From Bradyrhizobium liaoningense (GTDB lineage Bacteria; Pseudomonadota; Alphaproteobacteria; Rhizobiales; Xanthobacteraceae): DNA of 64,000 nucleotides. Both the position numbers and the translations under genes were made by a program. Positions 1 through 7,732 of this stretch are shown piece by piece (the first letter of the stretch is position 1; each line of letters opens with the position of its first letter). The DNA lies in assembly GCF_018130825.1 (NCBI RefSeq), contig NZ_JAFCJS010000012.1, forward strand, positions 62,001-126,000. The letters run 5' to 3'. A model generated the notes under the pieces. It did no database searches and was not told where the DNA came from. It saw only the letters and a program-made list of their open reading frames with translations.

Positions 1-168
1 AAGTCCTAAGCGCGGCTAAGATCAGCCGGGCCTGATATCCGCTGCGCTCCTGAAAGCAGCGCGCAAACGAGCATCGCCGGAGGTCCGAGCCGGGCCAGAA
101 GCTGAACATGCGAAATACCGATGATCTACCGGAGCGTGTTCTTCGGGCCGCAGATAACAGGAGATCAC

Positions 169-513
169 ATGACGCACTACATTATCTACTTCAACCAGCA
201 ATGGGTCGGTGATCACTCCGAAGAGTGGTTTCAGTCCCGTGGGCGGTTGGTCAGGGCAGTCGTAGCGGAGATGAAGGAGGCGGGCGTGCACATCTTCGCC
301 GCGGGAGTAGATGAAGACCTGAGCAAGGCTTTCAGTGCTGACGAGACCAGCGGCGAACTGCACTTCGGCGAAGGTCGGTATTCCAATGTCCCCGAGTATC
401 TCGGTGGCTTCACCGTCGTGAATGTCTCCAATCAGGAGTCCGCAAAGTTTTGGGCCGGCAAGATCGCAACGGCTTGCGGCTGGCCACAAGAGGTCCGACC
501 ACTCCATGTATGA
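169..513 (+). CDS. YCII/DGPF-related small protein
   Basis: This 114-residue protein resembles the YCII-related (DGPF) ferredoxin-like fold. The supporting part is the second half, with an acidic turn followed by an LGGF segment, a stretch rich in small residues, a helix and a terminal EVRPL motif, the usual ending of the family. Family members are small cytosolic proteins of mostly unknown biochemistry, some fused to or co-transcribed with ECF sigma factors; no sigma factor is near here. I chose the ATG at 169 because an AACAGGAGA ribosome site sits just upstream; the in-frame ATG at 121 has none. It has no signal peptide and stands alone. Function is not predictable from context. Confidence 0.7.
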   Translation: MTHYIIYFNQQWVGDHSEEWFQSRGRLVRAVVAEMKEAGVHIFAAGVDEDLSKAFSADETSGELHFGEGRYSNVPEYLGGFTVVNVSNQESAKFWAGKIATACGWPQEVRPLHV

Positions 514-762
514 CGATTGCAGGACATGGGGCCGAACCCGAGCTCGCCTGGCTGCTCGTCGCCCATCTGAGGCTCCTAACTCGCCGCTTGGCCAGGACCT
601 GAAAGCGTCTACGCTTTTTGAGTCAGGCTCTGAGGAGCGCGCTCTTGCGCGCGTCTCGAAGGATGAAGGCCGAGATGCGCCTTTCGACAATGGCGATTGG
701 AACTAGGAAACCTCGGGATGTTCGCGCGTTTAAGGGGCGGGAGCAAGCCGTGGAGGAGAAGC

Positions 763-1080
763 ATGCGAACAGCAGTTCTCGCGTTGATCGTAGTTGCCGG
801 AAGCGCAATGACCTACCAAGCAGCGGCCCAGCAGCAAAAGGCCGCCCCCAGTGAGCAAACCAAGGAGGAGATGCGCCGTGATGTAGACCAAGGGCTCAAG
901 GATGGCGAGCCCAACGAGCAGATGCAGCGTGATGCTGACAAAGGGATCAAGACCCGCAACTCCGGAGAGTCCGGATACGTGGCCGATCAAGGCAAGCCAG
1001 GCGCTTCTGCGCATCCTCCCGGCCGACCGGGAAGTGAGCAGACCACCGGTTCGGGTGGCCAGACCAGCACTCCGAAATAG
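763..1080 (+). CDS. Small exported hydrophilic protein
   Basis: A 105-residue protein with an N-terminal signal peptide: a short basic start, a hydrophobic core ending near residue 20, and an Ala-X-Ala type site before a run of Gln. The mature part is highly charged and low in hydrophobic residues. It has two related segments of the form RRDVDQG and QRDADKG, then a Gly/Ser/Thr/Pro-rich tail, so it is probably disordered. The ATG at 763 follows a strong GGAGGAG; an in-frame ATG-type start at 697 has no such site. I do not recognise the family. The compositionally similar exported protein at 1253-1510 on the other strand may be a distant relative. Confidence 0.6.
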   Translation: MRTAVLALIVVAGSAMTYQAAAQQQKAAPSEQTKEEMRRDVDQGLKDGEPNEQMQRDADKGIKTRNSGESGYVADQGKPGASAHPPGRPGSEQTTGSGGQTSTPK

Positions 1081-1115
1081 AACCCTTAATAGAGCCCTTG
1101 GCGATGCGCTCCAAA

Positions 1116-1161
1116 GCATGATCCGGAAAGAGTGCGAAGCGGTTTTCCGGAAAGATCATGC
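1116..1161. repeat. Short palindromic intergenic repeat
   Basis: A 46-base imperfect palindrome. GCATGATC at the left pairs with GATCATGC at the right, and the inner CCGGAAA pairs with TTTCCGG. Elements of this sort are dispersed in Bradyrhizobium-type genomes. It lies between two genes whose 3' ends face each other, so its hairpin could also stop transcription. Confidence 0.65.
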
Positions 1162-1252
1162 GTAAACAGCAACCCCAAGCGCGATGACGATTCATCCCAA
1201 TCTCACCGCGCTTCAGGTCGGTGATGAGTTGCGTGGCGTCCAGAAGTTAGAC

Positions 1253-1510
1253 TTACTTGCGTGGCTCGGTCACCACCTTGGTTGATCCGTCCGGCGCTGC
1301 CTGCATTCCCGGTGGGCTTTGACCTTGCGGGCTTTCCGGCGGCGCGCCACCCGATTTCGTGTCCAGCGGTCCGGTCCAACCTTGTGGCTGCAATTGACCT
1401 TTTTCTTCCGGTGCCGAGCGTCCAGTTGTCATGTCCTTGGGATCGGTCTGTGCTGTCGCAAATCCGCACGACAACGCCCAGCCAACCGCCGTTATCAGAA
1501 TGATCCGCAT
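1253..1510 (-). CDS. Small exported Pro/Gly-rich protein
   Basis: An 85-residue protein that begins with a signal peptide: a basic start, a hydrophobic core over about residues 3-20, and cleavage likely after an ATA motif. A mature chain rich in Pro, Gly, Gln and Ser follows, without recognisable domains. I placed the start at the ATG whose complement ends at 1510, because the signal peptide begins there. The open frame continues upstream to 1684, but that stretch has no export signal and no ribosome site. Function unknown. Confidence 0.5.
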   Translation of the reverse strand: MRIILITAVGWALSCGFATAQTDPKDMTTGRSAPEEKGQLQPQGWTGPLDTKSGGAPPESPQGQSPPGMQAAPDGSTKVVTEPRK

Positions 1511-1683
1511 TGTGAGACTCCGCTTGGCTGATCGAACCAACAGGCTGGTCCCGCTTCGGTTCCGAATCAAACTCCCCGCAAACGATGTCCGCTTCCGGTC
1601 AAAACCCGCAATGCTCCGATAAAGCCTAAGACTCCTGCTCAACCCCCAAGAAGCCGACATCGGGACCTTGCGAGCCCACGCCA

Positions 1684-1867
1684 TAATACGCCTGCTTCGC
1701 GTCGGCCTCTTCGCTGGTCTGAATCAGGTCGAGACTTGCTTCGATCTTGGCGAGCAGGGTCGAGAGCTGCTTGCGCTCCTGCGCGGAGAGGCAGGCGAGG
1801 ATCTCGTCCTCACGCCGCAGTTATTGCGGGAACAGCTCCTCGTACAGCGCGCGGCGCTTCTTCGCCT
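1684..1867 (-). pseudogene. Decayed 3' fragment of marR (duplicate)
   Basis: About 184 bases here align without gaps to the 3' end of the intact marR gene (2698-2881, offset 1014), with roughly 20 mismatches. In the reading frame of the intact copy, the CAA-TTG pair has become CAA-TAA, an in-frame stop. The normal TAG terminator has become TAT. Similarity ends abruptly near 1867, so the 5' part of the gene is missing. It is therefore a non-functional remnant of a partial duplication. It and the intact gene bracket the methyltransferase gene between them. Confidence 0.85.
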
Positions 1868-1891
1868 CTGAGACGGGCGGCTGGCGTGGTG

Positions 1892-2668
1892 TCAACGAGC
1901 GCCGGCAGGATTCCTGCAAGCGACGATATCGCGGGGAGATTTTCGAGCCGCTACCTCCGGCGGAGAGAATACCGCCAAATATCCTCCGTCACCTGCGAGC
2001 TTATATGTGGCGACCTCGCGATAGCCGACGGCGGTCAATTCGCAGCGCAAGAGTTCAATCGGCGTGCCATGCTTCGACGTCGGAAGCTCGAGATCGACAA
2101 TTCCGACCCGCGCACCCTGCTTCAGGGCGGGCGCGAGGTTGTAGAGGAAGGCATAGGGTTGGGCTATCTCGTGATACATGTGCACGAGGATTGCGGCATC
2201 CAGCGAGGAAGCGGGCAGACGCGGATCGTGTGGTTCGCCGAGCGCGAATTGCACGTTCGTCAACTTCAGAAGCTCTGTTCGCCTGGCGAGTTCGATGAGG
2301 TAGTCCCGCGTGACGTCCTCGGCAACGACAGAGCCGGCGGGTCCGACGAGGCGGGAGAGCCTGACCGTGTGGTAGCCATCGCCTGCTCCAATGTCGCCGA
2401 CTGTCATGCCTGGTTTCAGTTCAAGAGCATTTGCGATTTGACCGGACTCATTGAGGGCGTCGCGGCGCTCTTCGGCGGCGCGGCGTGGGCTGACGATCCG
2501 TGCAACAGGGCGCTGCGGTGAGGGAAACTCGTTTGTCGCGACTCCGGGGGGAGCCAGATAACCTATGTCAGCGGCGCATGCGCGAGTTGCGGCAAACGCC
2601 ACAAGGAGCATCGCTATATAAGCCAGTGCCGTCACGGGCCTACCAAGCTCTCTCAACCGGACTCCCAA
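1892..2668 (-). CDS. Exported class I SAM-dependent methyltransferase-like protein
   Basis: The mature region has a class I (Rossmann) methyltransferase core. A VGDIGAGDG motif I lies about 90 residues from the start and binds S-adenosylmethionine in the family. An acidic turn at the end of the second strand and a region resembling motif IV follow. The N-terminus carries a basic segment, a hydrophobic helix and an ACA-AD cleavage site, so the protein should be exported, a location where free SAM is not expected. The track start at 2668 is TTG; a GTG at 2635 is an alternative with a better-placed purine-rich site but fewer basic residues. The gene lies between a marR fragment and intact marR, on the same strand as both. 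Substrate unknown. Confidence 0.7.
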   Translation of the reverse strand: MGVRLRELGRPVTALAYIAMLLVAFAATRACAADIGYLAPPGVATNEFPSPQRPVARIVSPRRAAEERRDALNESGQIANALELKPGMTVGDIGAGDGYHTVRLSRLVGPAGSVVAEDVTRDYLIELARRTELLKLTNVQFALGEPHDPRLPASSLDAAILVHMYHEIAQPYAFLYNLAPALKQGARVGIVDLELPTSKHGTPIELLRCELTAVGYREVATYKLAGDGGYLAVFSPPEVAARKSPRDIVACRNPAGAR

Positions 2669-2696
2669 ACGCCGACGTTCGCGCCTCTATGAGTCC

Positions 2697-3239
2697 CTAA
2701 TACGCCTGCTTCGCGTCGGCCTCTTCGCTGGTCTGGATCAGATCGAGACTCGCTTCGATCTTGCCGAGCAGGGCCGCAAGCTGCTTGCGCTCCTGTGCGG
2801 AGAGGCACGCCAAAATCTCGTCCTCACGCCGCAGCAATTGCGGGAACAGTTCTTCATAGAGCGCGCGGCCCTTCTTCGTCAGCTGCAGGCGGAATTCGCG
2901 GCGGTCGGCTTCGTTCTCGACGCGCTCGATCAGTTGCTCATTGAGCAGCGTGGTGACCGCGCGGCTGATGGTGGATTTGTGCGTGCGGGTGCATTGCGAG
3001 ATGTACTGCGCGCTGCAGGCATCAACGCGGAATCCGAGCGTGGCGATGACGCGCCAGGCCGGAATGTCGAGGCCGTGGCGCTCCTGATATTCGACCGACA
3101 GCGCGGAACTCACTTCCGCCGCAAGTCGGTTGAGCCGGAACGGCACGAACTTGAATAGATCGAGCCGTGCCTTCGGCCGCGGCGAGGCTTCGCCGGGGTC
3201 GCGTGTCTTCAGCGCGATGTCGCTGGATGTCCTCGCCAA
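2697..3239 (-). CDS. MarR-family transcriptional regulator
   Basis: A winged-helix MarR protein of about 180 residues. The central part has the recognition-helix region (THKSTISRAVTTLL) and the wing (RVENEADRREFRL, then LTKKGR) typical of the family. A helical C-terminus for dimerisation follows. I chose a TTG at 3239 because GGAG lies eight bases upstream; the open frame runs on to 3428, but that would overlap the divergent monooxygenase gene. The divergent arrangement and a palindrome at 3288-3307 suggest that it represses the aromatic-degradation genes at 3350 onward and itself, probably relieved by an aromatic ligand. That is inference from layout. Confidence 0.85.
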   Translation of the reverse strand: MARTSSDIALKTRDPGEASPRPKARLDLFKFVPFRLNRLAAEVSSALSVEYQERHGLDIPAWRVIATLGFRVDACSAQYISQCTRTHKSTISRAVTTLLNEQLIERVENEADRREFRLQLTKKGRALYEELFPQLLRREDEILACLSAQERKQLAALLGKIEASLDLIQTSEEADAKQAY

Positions 3240-3287
3240 GGAGAGCGCTCCGATTTCCAGTTGACGGCCGGCCGGCTCCGGTCCAAA

Positions 3288-3307
3288 ATAGTTGCACGTG
3301 AGACTAT
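3288..3307. promoter_or_regulatory. Candidate MarR operator
   Basis: A 20-base near-palindrome, ATAGTTGCAC followed by GTGAGACTAT, with eight of ten pairs symmetric. It lies between the divergent marR and monooxygenase starts, 43 bases upstream of the latter. MarR regulators of aromatic pathways commonly bind ATAGTT-type palindromes of this size, which makes it the best operator candidate in the gap. Confidence 0.5.
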
Positions 3308-3349
3308 CTAGCAGATCAGTCCTGTTCTGACCAGAGCCGAGGTTAGTGT

Positions 3350-4966
3350 ATGGCGCCGGCCAATACGCATCAGGCCAAAACCCAGTTCGGCTATCGCCGT
3401 CATCCCGATCAGGACCGCCCCGGGCCAAGCCCCGCGGAGCATCCGGTCGTGATCGTCGGCGCCGGCCCGGTCGGGCTGTCGCTGGCGATCGATCTCGCCC
3501 AGCGCGGCCAGCGTGTCGTCCTCTTGGATGACGCCGACCGTATCGGCGAAGGCTCGCGCGCGATCTGCTTCTCGAAGCGCTCGCTGGAATATTGGGACCG
3601 GCTCGGCGTCGGCGACCGCATGGTCGACAAGGGCGTGGTGTGGAGCGTCGGGCGGATCTTTCACGGCGAATCCCAGCTCTACCAGTTCAACCTGCTGCCG
3701 GAAGACGGCCACAAGCGGCCGGCCTTCATCAACCTCCAGCAATATTACGCCGAGGCCTATCTGGTCGATCGCATCAACGATCTGCCCGGGATCGATCTGC
3801 GCTGGCGCAACAAGGTGACGGCGCTCGAGCAGCGTAACGATTCCGCGCTGCTGACGATCGAAACGCCCGAGGGCGCCTATCGCCTCAATGCGCAATATGT
3901 CATTGCCTGCGATGGGGCGCGGTCCTCGTTGCGGCAGATGGTCGGTGCGGAATTCGCCGGCCAGGTGTTCGAGGACCAGTTCCTGATCGCCGACGTCAAG
4001 ATGACCGCGGAATTTCCGACCGAGCGCTGGTTCTGGTTTGATCCGCCGTTCCATGCCGGACGTTCGGCGCTGCTGCACCGGCAGCCCGACGATGTCTGGC
4101 GCATCGATCTCCAGCTCAACCGCTATGCCGATCCGGTTCTCGAGAAGAAGCCGGAAAACGTGCGGCCGCGGATCGCGCGCATGCTTGGCCACGACAAGTT
4201 CGAGTTCGAGTGGATCTCGCTCTACAAATTCCAGTGCCGGCGGATGGACCGCTTTATCCATGGCCGCGTGATCTTCGCCGGCGATTCCGCGCATCAGGTC
4301 TCGCCCTTCGGTGCGCGCGGGGCGAACTCGGGACTCGAAGACGCCGAAAATCTCTCCTGGAAGCTTGATCGCGTGCTGCGGGGCAAATCGCCCGCGAGCC
4401 TGCTGGAGAGCTACCACGTCGAACGCAGCATGGCGGCGGACGAGAACATCCGCGAATCGACGCGCTCGACCGATTTCATGGCGCCGAACTCGCATCAGGA
4501 GGCGCGGTTGCGCAAGGCGGTGCTGTCGCTGGCCAAGGAGACCGAGTTCGGCAAGCGCATGGTCAATGGCGGCCGGCTCTCGGTGCCTTGCAGCTATGAT
4601 ACGCCGCTGTCGTCACCCGACGCCGATGCGTGGACAGGTGGTCCTCGTCCCGGCTGTTCCATGCTCGATGCGCCCATTGCAGAGCGCAGCTATCTCACGG
4701 ATGCCTTCCGCAAAGGTGGAACGGACTTCACCTTGCTGTCGTTCAGCAATGGCGCGGCGTTCGATGCGTCCGACGGCGTCAAAAATATCCGCATCGGCGG
4801 AGAGGGCGGACTTGGCGATCCCTCGGGTCTCGTCGCAAAGCGCTACGACGCCGAGTCGGGCGCTGCCTATCTGCTCAGGCCCGATGGCTATGTTGCGGCG
4901 CGCTTCCGGCATCCGACGCGCGAAGCGATTGCGGCAGCGCTGTCGCGTGCCGCAGGCTTGAATTGA
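3350..4966 (+). CDS. FAD-dependent aromatic-ring monooxygenase (MhaA-like)
   Basis: A 538-residue class A flavoprotein hydroxylase. It shows the FAD dinucleotide motif GAGPVG at residues 37-42, a CDGARS motif in the middle, and the second FAD motif around G311-D312 (GDSAHQVSPFGARG). A thioredoxin-like C-terminal domain follows, usual in phenol and 3-(3-hydroxyphenyl)propionate hydroxylases. It heads a tight gene row: a 74-residue protein starts 8 bases after its stop, then the MBL-fold gene and hmgA. A large flavoprotein plus a small partner beside homogentisate genes matches the two-component 3-hydroxyphenylacetate 6-hydroxylase MhaAB of Pseudomonas putida. My inference is that this enzyme makes homogentisate from a hydroxyphenylacetate. 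The exact substrate is unproven. Confidence 0.85.
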   Translation: MAPANTHQAKTQFGYRRHPDQDRPGPSPAEHPVVIVGAGPVGLSLAIDLAQRGQRVVLLDDADRIGEGSRAICFSKRSLEYWDRLGVGDRMVDKGVVWSVGRIFHGESQLYQFNLLPEDGHKRPAFINLQQYYAEAYLVDRINDLPGIDLRWRNKVTALEQRNDSALLTIETPEGAYRLNAQYVIACDGARSSLRQMVGAEFAGQVFEDQFLIADVKMTAEFPTERWFWFDPPFHAGRSALLHRQPDDVWRIDLQLNRYADPVLEKKPENVRPRIARMLGHDKFEFEWISLYKFQCRRMDRFIHGRVIFAGDSAHQVSPFGARGANSGLEDAENLSWKLDRVLRGKSPASLLESYHVERSMAADENIRESTRSTDFMAPNSHQEARLRKAVLSLAKETEFGKRMVNGGRLSVPCSYDTPLSSPDADAWTGGPRPGCSMLDAPIAERSYLTDAFRKGGTDFTLLSFSNGAAFDASDGVKNIRIGGEGGLGDPSGLVAKRYDAESGAAYLLRPDGYVAARFRHPTREAIAAALSRAAGLN

Positions 4967-4974
4967 GGTTTCGC

Positions 4975-5199
4975 ATGCCGCTTTCCACCAGCTCGAACTT
5001 CGCTCGCCCGGACGACGCCTTCCGCGCCATCGTCGAGGCGCATCGCGGCCTCACCGAGGAGCAGAGCGCCGATTTCGACGCGGCGCTGGTGCTGATCCTC
5101 GCCAACCATATCGGCGACCTCGACGTGCTGCGCGAGGCGATCGGGCTCGCCGTGCGCCGGATGATCGACGGTCAGCAGCAGCAACAGCAACAACAATAA
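4975..5199 (+). CDS. DUF2783-type small partner protein with poly-Gln tail
   Basis: A 74-residue helical protein with the look of the DUF2783 family. It begins just downstream of the monooxygenase stop and is followed 18 bases later by the MBL-fold gene, so all are surely co-transcribed. Its position and size match MhaB, the small coupling protein needed by the two-component 3-hydroxyphenylacetate hydroxylase, so a helper role for the flavoprotein is likely but inferred. The chain ends in eight consecutive Gln encoded by mixed CAG/CAA codons immediately before the stop. That tail looks like a recent repeat expansion and is probably dispensable. Confidence 0.65.
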   Translation: MPLSTSSNFARPDDAFRAIVEAHRGLTEEQSADFDAALVLILANHIGDLDVLREAIGLAVRRMIDGQQQQQQQQ

Positions 5200-5217
5200 C
5201 CTCGTAAGGATGAATTG

Positions 5218-6174
5218 ATGGCGAAGAACTTCGCATCCACCGGCGATCTCTCCGAGAAGACAATCACCTTCTCCGAGATCGGCACCGATCTCTATGCCTT
5301 CACCGCCGAGGGCGACCCGAACACGGCCGTGATCGTCGGCGACGACGGCTGCCTCGTGTTCGACGCGCAGGCAACGCCCGCGATGGCGAACAAGGTGATC
5401 GAGCGCGTGCGCGCGGTCACCGACAAGCCGATCAAATATGTCGTGCTGTCGCACTATCACGCCGTCCGCGTGCTCGGCGCCTCCGCCTACAAGGCGCAAG
5501 GCATCGTCGCCTCGCAGGAGACCTATCGTCTCATCAAGGAGCGCGGCAAGCAGGATTGGGATTCCGAATACGGCCGCTTCCCGCGCCTGTTCCAGGATGT
5601 CCAAAGCATTCCCGGACTGACCTGGCCGACGCTCACCTTCGAAGGCGAGATGTCGATCTATCTGGGAAAACGCGAGGTGCGGCTGATGCAGCTTGGCGCG
5701 GGCCACACCTCGGGCGATATCGTCGCCTGGGTGCCGGATGCCGAGGTGATGTTCTCCGGCGACCTCATCGAATATCACTCGGCCTGCTATTGCGGCGATG
5801 CGCATTTGCGCGAATGGCCGCTGACGCTGAACGAGATCCGTAACTTCAATCCCAAGGCGATCGCGCCGGGTCGCGGCGATGCGCTGAAGGGCACGGCCAC
5901 CGTGCGCGAGGCCATCGCGATGACGCGCGACTTCGTCACCTCGCTCTATGGCGCCGCCGAAATCTCGGTCGCGAAGGGCCGCACGCTGAAGGAATCGATG
6001 GCGGCGACACGTGAGGTGATGGATCCGAAATTCCACAGCTTCGCCATCTACGAGCACTGCCTGCCGTTCAACGTGTCGCGCGCCTATGACGAAGCGTCCG
6101 GAATCGATGACCCCGTGATCTGGACCGACAAGCGCGACCAGGAAATGTGGGCCGCCTTGCAAGGAGGAGGATAG
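5218..6174 (+). CDS. Metallo-beta-lactamase-fold protein with altered HxHxDH motif
   Basis: A 318-residue protein of the MBL-fold superfamily. The first metal motif reads HYHAVR where active hydrolases have HxHxDH, so the usual Asp and second-site His are replaced by Val and Arg. The downstream GHTSGD and SGDLIE elements, which supply the later His and the bridging Asp, are intact. One metal site may therefore be lost or remodelled. The ATG at 5218 has AAGGA seven bases upstream. Its stop is two bases before the hmgA start, and the hmgA ribosome site lies within its last codons, so the two are translationally linked. A role in the aromatic pathway (thioester or lactone hydrolysis, or a non-catalytic function) is inferred from context only. 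Confidence 0.8.
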   Translation: MAKNFASTGDLSEKTITFSEIGTDLYAFTAEGDPNTAVIVGDDGCLVFDAQATPAMANKVIERVRAVTDKPIKYVVLSHYHAVRVLGASAYKAQGIVASQETYRLIKERGKQDWDSEYGRFPRLFQDVQSIPGLTWPTLTFEGEMSIYLGKREVRLMQLGAGHTSGDIVAWVPDAEVMFSGDLIEYHSACYCGDAHLREWPLTLNEIRNFNPKAIAPGRGDALKGTATVREAIAMTRDFVTSLYGAAEISVAKGRTLKESMAATREVMDPKFHSFAIYEHCLPFNVSRAYDEASGIDDPVIWTDKRDQEMWAALQGGG

Positions 6175-6176
6175 TC

Positions 6177-7523
6177 ATGAACATCAATACCTCGCCTGAC
6201 CAGATCGTCCGCAGCTCGGCCCAGGTGACGCCGGGCTACATGTCCGGCTTCGGCAACAGTTTTGAGACCGAGGCGCTGCCGGGCGCGCTGCCGATCGGGC
6301 GCAACTCGCCGCAGCGCTGCGCCTATGGCCTCTATGCCGAGCAATTGTCCGGCTCGCCCTTCACCGCGCCGCGCGGCACCAATGAGCGCTCCTGGCTCTA
6401 TCGCATCCGGCCCTCGGTGAAGCACTCCGGCCGGTTCGAGAAGGTCGATGCCGGGCTGTGGCGCTCGGCGCCGTGCCACGAATACGATTTGCCGATCGCG
6501 CAGCTGCGCTGGGACCCGACGCCGTTGCCGAAGGAGGACGTGACCTTCGTGCAGGGCGTGCAGACCATGACGACGGCCGGTGATGTCAACACGCAAGCCG
6601 GCATGGCCGCGCATGTCTACCTCATCACCAAGTCGATGGTGGACCAGCATTTCTACAATGCCGACGGCGAGCTGATGTTCGTGCTCCAGCAGGGCAATCT
6701 TCGCATCGTCACCGAGTTCGGCCGCATCGATGCCGAGCCCGGCGAGATCGTTGTGATCCCGCGCGGCGTCAAGTTCCGGGTCGAGATTCCGAACGGTCCG
6801 GCGCGCGGCTATCTCTGCGAAAACTACGGCGGCGCATTTACTCTGCCGGAGCGCGGCCCGATCGGCGCCAATTGCCTCGCCAATGCGCGCGACTTCCTCA
6901 CACCGGTCGCGAACTACGAGGACAAGGATACGCCGACCGAGCTGTTCGTGAAATGGGGTGGCTCGCTGTTCAAGACGACCTTGCCGCATTCGCCGATCGA
7001 CGTCGTCGCCTGGCACGGCAATTACGCGCCCTACAGATACGATCTGCGCACCTTCTCACCCGTCGGCGCGATCGGCTTCGATCATCCCGATCCCTCGATC
7101 TTCACGGTGCTGACCTCGCCGTCGGAGACCGCAGGCACCGCGAATATCGACTTCGTCATCTTCCCCGAGCGCTGGATGGTCGCCGACAATACCTTCCGTC
7201 CGCCGTGGTACCACATGAACATCATGAGCGAGTTCATGGGCCTGATCTACGGCGTCTACGACGCCAAGCCGCAAGGCTTCGTGCCTGGTGGCATCTCCTT
7301 GCACAATTGCATGCTGCCGCACGGCCCGGACCGCGACGCCTTCGAGCACGCCAGCAACGGCGAGCTGAAGCCGGTGAAGCTGACCGGCACCATGGCCTTC
7401 ATGTTCGAAACCCGCTACCCGCAGCGCGTCACCGCGCACGCCGCGAAGTCCTCGACGCTGCAGGACGATTACGCCGATTGCTGGAAGGGCCTCGAGAAGC
7501 GCTTCGATCCGAGCAAGCCGTAG
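6177..7523 (+). CDS. hmgA: Homogentisate 1,2-dioxygenase
   Basis: This enzyme opens the ring of homogentisate to maleylacetoacetate in tyrosine and phenylacetate-type catabolism. The 448-residue length is normal. The iron ligands are visible with the spacing of the human enzyme: His346 and Glu352 (YHMNIMSEF), then His382 in LPHGPD. The N-terminal [13 protein letters not shown] signature is also present. The ATG at 6177 follows a near-perfect AAGGAGGAGG at the end of the preceding gene. It is the fourth gene of the row starting at 3350; fahA follows after a gap filled by a palindromic repeat. Confidence 0.97.
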   Translation: MNINTSPDQIVRSSAQVTPGYMSGFGNSFETEALPGALPIGRNSPQRCAYGLYAEQLSGSPFTAPRGTNERSWLYRIRPSVKHSGRFEKVDAGLWRSAPCHEYDLPIAQLRWDPTPLPKEDVTFVQGVQTMTTAGDVNTQAGMAAHVYLITKSMVDQHFYNADGELMFVLQQGNLRIVTEFGRIDAEPGEIVVIPRGVKFRVEIPNGPARGYLCENYGGAFTLPERGPIGANCLANARDFLTPVANYEDKDTPTELFVKWGGSLFKTTLPHSPIDVVAWHGNYAPYRYDLRTFSPVGAIGFDHPDPSIFTVLTSPSETAGTANIDFVIFPERWMVADNTFRPPWYHMNIMSEFMGLIYGVYDAKPQGFVPGGISLHNCMLPHGPDRDAFEHASNGELKPVKLTGTMAFMFETRYPQRVTAHAAKSSTLQDDYADCWKGLEKRFDPSKP

Positions 7524-7531
7524 TCTTGCTT

Positions 7532-7701
7532 ACCCTCCCCTGGAGGGGGAGGGTCGCTACGCATGCGGCGAAGCGGAATGCGTAGCGGGGTGGGGTGACG
7601 GTCTCTCTGCAAGGAACACTGCCCGTGTTGAGAGATCACCCCACCCCGTCTCAATTTCGCTGCGCTCGATATGAGCCGACCCTCCCCCTCCAGGGGAGGG
7701 T
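7532..7701. repeat. Long inverted-repeat element between hmgA and fahA
   Basis: The two ends are near-exact complements: ACCCTCCCCTGGAGGGGGAG at the left and its mirror at 7681-7701. Inside, a GGGGTGGGGTGA segment pairs with TCACCCCACCCC. The whole 170-base unit can fold into a long hairpin. It lies inside what should be one operon and could reduce fahA expression relative to hmgA or stabilise the upstream message. Confidence 0.75.
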
Positions 7702-7732
7702 GACACCGTCACCGCTGCGCCACGGGAAACCA

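Noticed and set aside
22-690. A 222-codon minus-strand frame at the left edge
   Set aside because: It lies opposite the YCII-like gene, has no ribosome site and no family resemblance.
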